Origin: Serratia marcescens subsp. marcescens ATCC 13880
GTDB lineage: Bacteria; Pseudomonadota; Gammaproteobacteria; Enterobacterales; Enterobacteriaceae
Assembly (NCBI RefSeq): GCF_017299535.1
Contig: NZ_CP071238.1
Span: forward strand, 372,001-436,000
Direction: 5' to 3'
DNA length: 64,000 bases
This document shows positions 55,291 through 64,000 of the stretch, piece after piece (positions within the stretch are counted from its first letter, which is position 1; every line of letters begins with the position of its first letter). Under the pieces are notes generated by a model. The model was not told the origin of the DNA, searched no databases, and saw nothing but the letters and a program-made list of their open reading frames with translations. The translations under genes and the position numbers were made by a program.

Positions 55291-55557
55291 TTATTTGTAG
55301 ATTTCAGCGGTCGCGTGGAAGTTGCCGTCGTTGCGCGCTTCGATTACGCGGTAAGCGGTCGCCCCTTTGGCGTCAGCTTTGTCGGACAGCGCCTGGCGAA
55401 TGTCGGAAGGCGCAGCGGCGACGCCGCTCACGGTGATCACACCGGCGGGCTGCAGTTTTGCGGCCTGGGTAGCATCAACAGATTGTGCTGCGAATGCACC
55501 AAAGGAAAGCATGGACAGAACGCTCAGGGTTGCAACGGTAGCTTTAATTTTCATCAT
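55291..55557 (-). CDS. yhcN: DUF1471 YhcN-like secreted protein, first tandem copy
   Basis: An 88-residue protein with a signal peptide (about 1–23, ending GAFA) and a DUF1471 domain ending ATAYRVIEARNDGNFHATAEIYK. In E. coli yhcN lies beside argR on the same strand, so position supports the symbol for this copy, the one nearer argR. E. coli YhcN is induced by acid and peroxide. Met1 and Met2 are both possible starts; an AGGTGAG-type site precedes them. Confidence 0.87.
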   Translation of the reverse strand: MMKIKATVATLSVLSMLSFGAFAAQSVDATQAAKLQPAGVITVSGVAAAPSDIRQALSDKADAKGATAYRVIEARNDGNFHATAEIYK

Positions 55558-55957
55558 CTCACCTCATCGTATTCTTTTATCAGTTCCAACGAACTGTGAT
55601 TCAGTTCACGAAAATGAGTATACAGCTAGTAACGCGAAAAATTAATAGTTCGCTAACAGTTTCTAGTGAAACTTTAACCTCATGATCCTTATTTTTTATA
55701 ACCATAAGGAATAAAAAACGCTCATAAAACGATCTTTTGATGTTAAATTTATGTAATTTCAATAAGGTAAGTGATTTTGACCAAAAGTGCGGAAGATCAC
55801 AGTGGGTACTGCTGGTTACATGGATATGTCATGGAAATGTGTTGTTGCGGGATAAAAAAGCAGTGTTAAACGCGGTTGAAGGCTGGGAAGGTAACGCGAG
55901 GGTTAAAGAAGCGCTAACAAAATGCGGTTTACAGCCGCACTTTGTTAGCGCCAGGTT
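55558..55957. other. argR–yhcN intergenic region
   Basis: About 400 bases. The half beside yhcN (55560–55740) is AT-rich and should hold the yhcN promoter. The rest has no defended gene; one open frame at 55737–56006 lacks a ribosome site and runs into argR on the opposite strand. A large hairpin (55911–55951) lies beside the argR stop. Confidence 0.55.
55911..55951 (-). terminator. Long inverted repeat after argR
   Basis: Seventeen-base arms (GCGCTAACAAAATGCGG / CCGCACTTTGTTAGCGC) pair with one mismatch around a seven-base loop. It ends seven bases before the argR stop codon. The minus strand continues TTCTTTAAC, a weak U run, so it is probably the argR terminator or an mRNA-end stabiliser. 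Confidence 0.7.
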
Positions 55958-57831
<1,874 letters not shown>

Positions 57832-57858
57832 TCGACACCGATAGTCAGCCGATAAACG

Positions 57859-57890
57859 CCGCCGGACGCTGTTCCGGCGGTTTTTTTTTG
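57859..57890 (+). terminator. Rho-independent terminator of mdh
   Basis: The perfect 8-base stem CCGCCGGA / TCCGGCGG has a six-base loop and is followed by nine T's. Confidence 0.93.
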
Positions 57891-57898
57891 CTCCGCGT

Positions 57899-58159
57899 TC
57901 ACGATTTGATACGTGCTTTGCGATCCAGCAGGCAATCGCTGTGCGGATCGTAATAGCGGCTTGGCCAGATCTCCGAAGGGTGGATGCCTATCGCTTCGGC
58001 GATCAGCCATTCCCCCTTCGGCCACGGGCGCGACAGCGCATTGGCCAGCGTCGATGAGCTTAATCCGGCCTTGCGCGACACTGCCGCCAGCGTGGTGCCC
58101 TGCTTGCGTAGCGCCGCGATGATATCTGCCGGATGCCAATCTGGGTTCCTTGAATTCAT
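57899..58159 (-). CDS. sfsB: Ner-like DNA-binding protein SfsB (Nlp)
   Basis: An 86-residue helix-turn-helix protein of the Ner/Nlp family, named for the negative regulator of phage Mu early transcription. The recognition region is GTTLAAVSRKAGLSSSTLAN (about residues 18–37), followed by ALSRPWPKGEWLIAEAIG and PSEIWPSRYYD. The start at 58159 follows AAGGAATGTAAAC and aligns with E. coli SfsB (DWHPADIIA); an ATG at 58186 is also open. In E. coli it is linked to maltose metabolism genes. Here its 5' side faces a Mu-repressor-like gene. Confidence 0.9.
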   Translation of the reverse strand: MNSRNPDWHPADIIAALRKQGTTLAAVSRKAGLSSSTLANALSRPWPKGEWLIAEAIGIHPSEIWPSRYYDPHSDCLLDRKARIKS

Positions 58160-58186
58160 GTTTACATTCCTTTTCTGATTAGCCAA

Positions 58187-58331
58187 AGTTGCGTTAGTGG
58201 TATAACTAACGGGTCATGGTTAAGCGTTTGAACAACGTGAAACGCTTATTCGGAAATAAGAATACCATTAAATTTCCTAAAAAATACCCAGGTAATTTCC
58301 AAAAAACGACATTGCCCACTATTGCCCAGAG
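58187..58331. promoter_or_regulatory. Operator-like region between sfsB and the Mu-c-like gene
   Basis: Two perfect inverted repeats lie side by side: CGTTAGT / ACTAACG with a GGTATA centre (58192–58211) and TAAGCGTTT / AAACGCTTA with a ten-base centre (58221–58248). Further on are paired direct repeats, AATTTCC at 58271 and 58294, and ATTGCCCA at 58311 and 58321. Such a packed set between two divergent DNA-binding-protein genes looks like operators. Binding is inferred. Confidence 0.6.
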
Positions 58332-58697
58332 ATGATGGCTATGAAAAACGAGTGGTTTGCCGCCAAGGAACTGACAGGCATCGCAGGATTACCCTCCTCA
58401 CCACAGGGAATCAATCTGATGGCCCGACGCGAAGGCTGGATCAGCCGCAGGCGTAAAGGCGTGCAGGGAAAAGCGTTGGAGTACCATATCGACAGCCTGC
58501 CTCCAGGCGTGCGTAACCTGCTGGCGCTGAAGGAAGACGGGGCGGCATATGACGTAGAGCGCCAGGATCCGTTGGCGGTCTGGATCGAGTATTACTACCA
58601 TTTGACGGAGAGCGAGCGCGAGAGAATGGTGGCTTTCCTGATGCGGGAAGGGATCGGCGGCCTGCTGGCGCGTATCGACGAAGAGAGCAATACCTAA
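58332..58697 (+). CDS. Mu repressor-type DNA-binding protein (Mu-c / MuA N-terminal domain)
   Basis: A 121-residue protein. Its first 60 residues match the Mu-type DNA-binding domain found at the N-terminus of Mu repressor c and MuA transposase: EWFAAKELTGIAGLPSSPQG, then ARREGWISRRRKGVQGKALEY and IDSLPP. The rest (about 65–121) is helical and ends GIGGLLARIDEESNT; it lacks any transposase domain. It is shorter than Mu c (196 residues). The start could be the first, second or fourth codon (58332, 58335, 58341). It faces sfsB and converges on ispB. E. coli K-12 has no gene here. Confidence 0.8.
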   Translation: MMAMKNEWFAAKELTGIAGLPSSPQGINLMARREGWISRRRKGVQGKALEYHIDSLPPGVRNLLALKEDGAAYDVERQDPLAVWIEYYYHLTESERERMVAFLMREGIGGLLARIDEESNT

Positions 58698-58698
58698 G

Positions 58699-58720
58699 CA
58701 GGCCCGCGTGGGCGGGCCTG
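58699..58720. terminator. Hairpin between the Mu-c-like gene and ispB
   Basis: The perfect 9-base stem CAGGCCCGC / GCGGGCCTG has a four-base loop and lies between convergent stops. No T run follows on either side, so it is only a probable terminator. Confidence 0.55.
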
Positions 58721-58746
58721 ATGAACACATTTAGAAACACGATTTC

Positions 58747-59718
58747 TTAAAAGTCGCGTTGTACCGCCAAATGGGCCAGGCCCTCCAGCGCTGTTCGGTG
58801 CTCTGATGCCGGCAAGACCTGCAGCGCGGCGATCGCCTTGTCGGCTTCTTCCTCGGCGCGTTTGCGGGTGTATTCCAGCGAACCGCATTGCTGCATCGCC
58901 TGCAGCACCGGCTCCAACAGGTGACGGCCATTGCCTTGCTCAATCGCGCCGCGGATCATGTCACGCTGGGCGTCGTCGCCGTTGTGCATCGCGTGCAGCA
59001 GCGGCAGGGTCGGTTTCCCTTCGTTCAGATCGTCGCCGGTGTTTTTGCCCAGGGTGCTGCCGTCGGCGCTGTAGTCGAGCAGATCGTCGATCAGCTGGAA
59101 AGCGGTGCCGAGGTAGCGGCCATAATCTTGCAGCGCCTGTTCTTGCTCAGCGCTGGCGCCGGACAGGATCGCCGACGATTGCGCCGCCGCTTCAAACAGA
59201 CGGGCGGTTTTGCTGTAGATCACCCGCATATAACTTTCTTCGCTGATGTCGGGATCGTGCACGTTCATCAACTGCAGCACTTCACCTTCGGCGATGACGT
59301 TGACCGCCTCCGACATCAGTGCCAGCACGCGCAGGGATTCCAGGCTGGTCATCATCTGGAAGGCGCGGGTATAGATAAAGTCGCCGACCAGCACGCTGGC
59401 GGCGTTGCCGAACGCCGCGTTGGCGGTGGCTTTGCCGCGGCGCATGTCCGATTCGTCGACGACGTCGTCATGCAGCAGCGTGGCGGTATGAATGAATTCG
59501 ATCAGGGCGGCGACGGTGACGTGCTTGTTGCCTTCGTAGCCCAACGCCCGCGCCGCCAGGACGGCGATCATCGGCCGGATGCGCTTACCGCCACCGCTGA
59601 TAATGTAATAGCCAAGCTGATTGATGAGCGTGACATCGGAATTCAGCTGTTCGAGAATTGTTGCGTTCACGGCCGCCATATCTTGCGCGGTTAACTCGGT
59701 AATTTGCTCTAGGTTCAT
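58747..59718 (-). CDS. ispB: Octaprenyl diphosphate synthase
   Basis: Makes the long isoprenoid side chain of ubiquinone and menaquinone. Both aspartate-rich motifs are visible: LLHDDVVDESDMRRGK (about residue 83) and FQLIDDLLDYSADG (about 207). SGGGKRIRP near residue 43 binds diphosphate. The frame opens at 59769, but the ATG at 59718 (MNLEQITELTAQDM) fits and gives 323 residues as in E. coli. It is divergent from rplU. Confidence 0.97.
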   Translation of the reverse strand: MNLEQITELTAQDMAAVNATILEQLNSDVTLINQLGYYIISGGGKRIRPMIAVLAARALGYEGNKHVTVAALIEFIHTATLLHDDVVDESDMRRGKATANAAFGNAASVLVGDFIYTRAFQMMTSLESLRVLALMSEAVNVIAEGEVLQLMNVHDPDISEESYMRVIYSKTARLFEAAAQSSAILSGASAEQEQALQDYGRYLGTAFQLIDDLLDYSADGSTLGKNTGDDLNEGKPTLPLLHAMHNGDDAQRDMIRGAIEQGNGRHLLEPVLQAMQQCGSLEYTRKRAEEEADKAIAALQVLPASEHRTALEGLAHLAVQRDF

Positions 59719-59886
59719 TGTGTTTTTTTCAGCTGTGTTTCTCTTCACCGCGTTGAGATCGCTGCTCACATCGGTACATGGCGGTAACTGTCCCTATGAT
59801 TGTACTTGAAAAACGGTTCAGATAAACGCCACGAAAGAAACTGCGCTTTTTTTCTTCTTTTTTCTTGTTCTGATCTTATTCTGCTC

Positions 59887-59915
59887 TTGTCATGCGCTGC
59901 TTTTTTGCGTAGAAT
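59887..59915 (+). promoter_or_regulatory. Sigma-70 promoter of rplU–rpmA
   Basis: TTGTCA and TAGAAT are spaced by exactly 17 bases and followed by the GC-rich discriminator TCGCGCCC. It lies about 75 bases before rplU. This layout is typical of growth-rate-controlled ribosomal promoters. Confidence 0.78.
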
Positions 59916-59931
59916 TCGCGCCCTATTGTGA

Positions 59932-60300
<369 letters not shown>

Positions 60301-60305
60301 GTTAG

Positions 60306-60575
<270 letters not shown>

Positions 60576-60601
60576 TTTTTCGAGCCTTACGAAATAGATG
60601 T

Positions 60602-60630
60602 AAGCCCCGCAATTCGTTGCGGGGCTTTTT
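60602..60630 (+). terminator. Rho-independent terminator after rpmA
   Basis: The perfect stem AAGCCCCGCAA / TTGCGGGGCTT with a TTCG loop ends in five T's, 26 bases after the rpmA stop. Confidence 0.9.
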
Positions 60631-60680
60631 ACATTTATGGGTTGCCTGAGGGCAGGCCCGTCAGCGTTGGCGAAGGTGAT

Positions 60681-61652
60681 ATGGATACGAAGCAGCAGGT
60701 CGGCGTTGGCATTTCTCTGGCGTTAACCACGGCGGTTTGTTGGGGCGCGTTGCCGATCGCGATGAAAGAAGTGTTGGTGGTGATGGAGCCGTTTACCGTT
60801 GTCTGGTATCGCTTTACCATGGCCGCCATCGGTTTGGGCGTGATCCTTGCGGTGCGCGGCAAGCTGCCGCCGCTGACGATGTTCCGCCAGCCGCGTTGGC
60901 TGCTGCTGTTGGCGATCGCGACGGCGGGGCTGCTTGGCAACTTTGTGTTCTTCAGCTCCTCGCTGCAATACCTGAGCCCGACGGCGTCGCAGGTGATTGG
61001 CCAGCTGTCGCCAGTCGGTATGATGTTCGCCAGCGTGCTGATTTTAAAAGAACGCATGCGCATCACCCAGGTCATTGGCGCCCTGATGCTGATTTGCGGG
61101 CTGATGCTGTTTTTCAACGTCAGTCTGATAGAGATCTTCACCCGGCTGACGGACTACACGCTGGGCGTCATGCTGGGCGTGTGCGCGGCGATGGTCTGGG
61201 TGAGCTATGGCGTGGCGCAGAAGGTGTTGCTGCGCCGGCTGGCTTCGCCGCAGATCCTGGTTATGTTGTACACTTTATGTGCGATTGCGTTGTTCCCTCT
61301 GGCCAAACCCGAGGTGATTTTCCAGCTTAGCGGCTGGCAATTAGCGTGCCTGCTGTTTTGCGGCGCCAACACGCTGATCGGCTATGGCGCGCTGGCAGAA
61401 GCGATGGCGCGCTGGCAGGCGGCGCAGGTGAGCGCGTTGGTTACGCTGACCCCGCTGTTTACCCTGCTGTTTTCAGATTTATTGGCGCTGGCTTGGCCCC
61501 AGGCATTCGCCATGCCGACGCTGAACATCGTCGGCTATGTCGGTGCGTTTGTGGTTGTGGCGGGCGCCATGTTTTCCGCAATTGGTCACCGGTGGTGGCC
61601 GCGACGGGCAGACCCCCCCCTGGTTGCTCCTTTGAAGCAGCCCGGTGAATGA
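60681..61652 (+). CDS. yhbE: EamA/DMT-family transporter YhbE
   Basis: Inner-membrane transporter-like protein with about ten membrane helices in two EamA halves. It aligns along its whole 323 residues with E. coli YhbE (321), for example ALTTAVCWGALPIAMKEVL and LQYLSPTASQVIGQLSPVGMM. The substrate is unknown. The frame opens at 60642; the ATG at 60681 follows GAAGGTGAT and fits the E. coli start. It lies between rpmA and obgE, the usual order. Confidence 0.92.
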   Translation: MDTKQQVGVGISLALTTAVCWGALPIAMKEVLVVMEPFTVVWYRFTMAAIGLGVILAVRGKLPPLTMFRQPRWLLLLAIATAGLLGNFVFFSSSLQYLSPTASQVIGQLSPVGMMFASVLILKERMRITQVIGALMLICGLMLFFNVSLIEIFTRLTDYTLGVMLGVCAAMVWVSYGVAQKVLLRRLASPQILVMLYTLCAIALFPLAKPEVIFQLSGWQLACLLFCGANTLIGYGALAEAMARWQAAQVSALVTLTPLFTLLFSDLLALAWPQAFAMPTLNIVGYVGAFVVVAGAMFSAIGHRWWPRRADPPLVAPLKQPGE

Positions 61653-61668
61653 TTTACGGAGACGGTAA

Positions 61669-62841
<1,173 letters not shown>

Positions 62842-62851
62842 TTCGGTGATA

Positions 62852-62876
62852 AAGGGCTCAGCAACGCTGGGCCCTT
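62852..62876. terminator. Bidirectional hairpin between obgE and pmrB
   Basis: Eleven-base arms (AAGGGCTCAGC / GCTGGGCCCTT) pair with one wobble around a three-base loop. It ends two bases before the pmrB stop and ten bases after the obgE stop. A short TTGTTATTT tail follows on the plus strand. Confidence 0.75.
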
Positions 62877-62877
62877 G

Positions 62878-63939
62878 TTATTTGAGCGCCTTTTCCGGCA
62901 GCCAGCACTGGGCATTCAGGCCGCGCGCATCGCGGCGGTTTTCCAGCGTCAAACGCCCCTGGTGCAGTTGCGCGATGCGGATCACGATATTCAGGCCCAG
63001 TCCGCTGCCGCCGTAGCGTTGATCCATGCGGCGAAACGCCTGCGTCAGTTCCCCGACCATCTCTTCCTTGATTCCCGGGCCATCGTCGATGACCTGCAGC
63101 AGATAGCCGTTGTCTTGCGGCGTTAACCGCACCTGTATCGCGCCGCCTTCCGGGCCGTAACGGTGGGCGTTTTCGACCAGGTTGCGCAGCAACAGCCGCA
63201 GCAGCACCGGATCGCCGTTCACGGTGGCAGCAGCCGGCAATTGCCAACCCAGCGTCTGCCCGCGTTGGGCGGCCATTTCGTCGAGCTCTTCACGCAGCGG
63301 CTGGATCACATCGGCCACCCAATCGAAATGCTGATAATGGCCGCTGGCGAAGTCTTGCCCGGCGCGCGACAGCATCAGCAACTGCTCGACGGTGTGCATC
63401 AGCTGATCGATGCGGGCGATCAGCGCCTGGCTGCCCTTGACGCCCTGCTTTTCCATCAGTTCCAGGTGCAGGCGGATGCCGGCCAGCGGCGTGCGTAGCT
63501 CGTGGGCGGCGTCGGCAGTGAACAGGCGTTCCTGTTGAATGGTGTTATCCAGCCGTGAAAACAGCTGATTGAGCGCATTGGTGACCGCCACCATTTCCTG
63601 ACTGTCGCTGGTGATCGGCAGCGGCGTCAGGTTATCGGCAGAGCGTTTTTCCAGCCGTTGCTGCAATTGGTTGAGCGGGCGGATGATCCAACTGATGGCC
63701 CAAAACGACGCCAACAGCGTGACGATCATCATGATCAGCGAAGGCGCCAACAGCGACGCGATGGCCTCGGCAATCTCGGTATCGACGCGTTCGGTACGCA
63801 CTTTGGCGGACAGGGTTTCGTCCACCAGGAAGCTGATCTGCTCCTGGCTTTCGTGCCACAGCCAGAAGGCGCTGATGAGTTGCGTGACCAGCAGGATCAG
63901 CGCCAGCATCAGCAGCAGGCGGCGGCGCATGCTGATCAT
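62878..63939 (-). CDS. pmrB: Sensor histidine kinase PmrB (BasS)
   Basis: Inner-membrane sensor of the PmrAB system, which answers iron(III), aluminium and mild acid and adjusts lipid A charge and polymyxin resistance. TM1 is at about 7–26. The short periplasmic loop has ExxE motifs (ESQE and EIAE), as in Salmonella PmrB where they bind iron(III). TM2 is at about 65–87, then HAMP, the H box FTADAAHELRTPL (about 145), the N box NLVENAHRYGPEGG and a C-terminal G box. The length is 353 (E. coli 363). It overlaps the regulator gene by 4 bases. Confidence 0.9.
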   Translation of the reverse strand: MISMRRRLLLMLALILLVTQLISAFWLWHESQEQISFLVDETLSAKVRTERVDTEIAEAIASLLAPSLIMMIVTLLASFWAISWIIRPLNQLQQRLEKRSADNLTPLPITSDSQEMVAVTNALNQLFSRLDNTIQQERLFTADAAHELRTPLAGIRLHLELMEKQGVKGSQALIARIDQLMHTVEQLLMLSRAGQDFASGHYQHFDWVADVIQPLREELDEMAAQRGQTLGWQLPAAATVNGDPVLLRLLLRNLVENAHRYGPEGGAIQVRLTPQDNGYLLQVIDDGPGIKEEMVGELTQAFRRMDQRYGGSGLGLNIVIRIAQLHQGRLTLENRRDARGLNAQCWLPEKALK

Positions 63940-64000
63940 GACGAGGGTTCCAGGCGGTAGCCGATGCCGCGCACGGTGCGGATGCGATCCTTGCCCAGTT
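63936..64000 (-). CDS. pmrA: Response regulator PmrA (BasR), C-terminal fragment
   Basis: The window edge cuts this gene; only its last 20 or so codons are present. They read LGKDRIRTVRGIGYRLEPSS then stop. This is the end of an OmpR-type winged-helix domain (the RTVRGIGYRL motif contacts DNA as the wing). The stop overlaps the pmrB start by ATGA, the usual regulator–sensor coupling. The naming as pmrA rests on its partner. Confidence 0.85.
   Translation of the reverse strand, partial: LGKDRIRTVRGIGYRLEPSS

Noticed and set aside
57899..58697. Intact Mu-like prophage or insertion
   Set aside because: Only ner-like and c-like genes are present; no transposase, no capsid or tail genes and no recognisable Mu ends or target duplication were seen.

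Overview
The window reads as ordinary chromosomal core DNA of an enterobacterium. Protein content and gene order (frd–epmA–mscM–psd–rsgA–orn–tRNA-Gly–queG–nnr–tsaE–amiB–mutL–miaA–hfq–hflXKC–purA–nsrR–rnr–rlmB, rpsF–priB–rpsR–rplI, cpdB–cysQ–ytfJKL–msrA–tamAB–ytfP–ppa–fbp–mpl) are collinear with Escherichia coli. GC content, several paralog sets and lineage-specific neighbours point to Yersiniaceae, most probably Serratia (S. marcescens-like). I recognised the proteins from memory; no database search was run. No insertion sequence, CRISPR array, rRNA or intact prophage was seen.

Layout. 1–3.9 kb: fumarate reductase (frdABC, minus strand, frdC cut by the window edge) and divergent epmA. 4–12.2 kb: mscM, psd, rsgA on minus; orn on plus; three tRNA-Gly(GCC) genes; a DnaA-box cluster in the place of E. 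coli datA; queG on minus. 12.2–23.2 kb: a long plus-strand run nnr–tsaE–amiB–mutL–miaA–hfq–hflX–hflK–hflC–yjeT (peptidoglycan cleavage, mismatch repair, tRNA modification, RNA chaperone, membrane protease control). 23.3–28.6 kb: purA, then nsrR–rnr–rlmB. 28.7–33.2 kb: a variable stretch with aidB, yjfL, three small secreted DUF1471 genes, yjfP and one unrecognised small gene. The E. coli ascorbate (ula) locus is absent here.

33.6–50.3 kb: the S6–PriB–S18–L9 operon, a DUF488 gene, ytfB, fklB, cpdB, cysQ, ytfJ, ytfK, ytfL, msrA, tamA–tamB–ytfP and ppa. 50.4–54.7 kb: a methyl-accepting chemotaxis gene behind a near-perfect sigma-28 promoter, then fbp and mpl. From 54.7 kb the order joins a region far away in E. 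coli: two tandem YhcN-like genes, argR with ARG boxes, and mdh. Next come an Ner-like gene (sfsB) and a divergent Mu-repressor-like gene, then ispB, rplU–rpmA–yhbE–obgE, and the pmrB/pmrA sensor pair (pmrA cut by the edge).

The least ordinary points are: the divergent Ner-like / Mu-c-like pair with two inverted repeats between the genes, which looks like a domesticated Mu-type immunity switch; the compact datA-like DnaA-box cluster; five DUF1471 genes in one window; the sigma-28 promoter of the chemoreceptor; and a few RNA or DNA inverted repeats placed at gene starts (aidB, mdh) or ends (argR).
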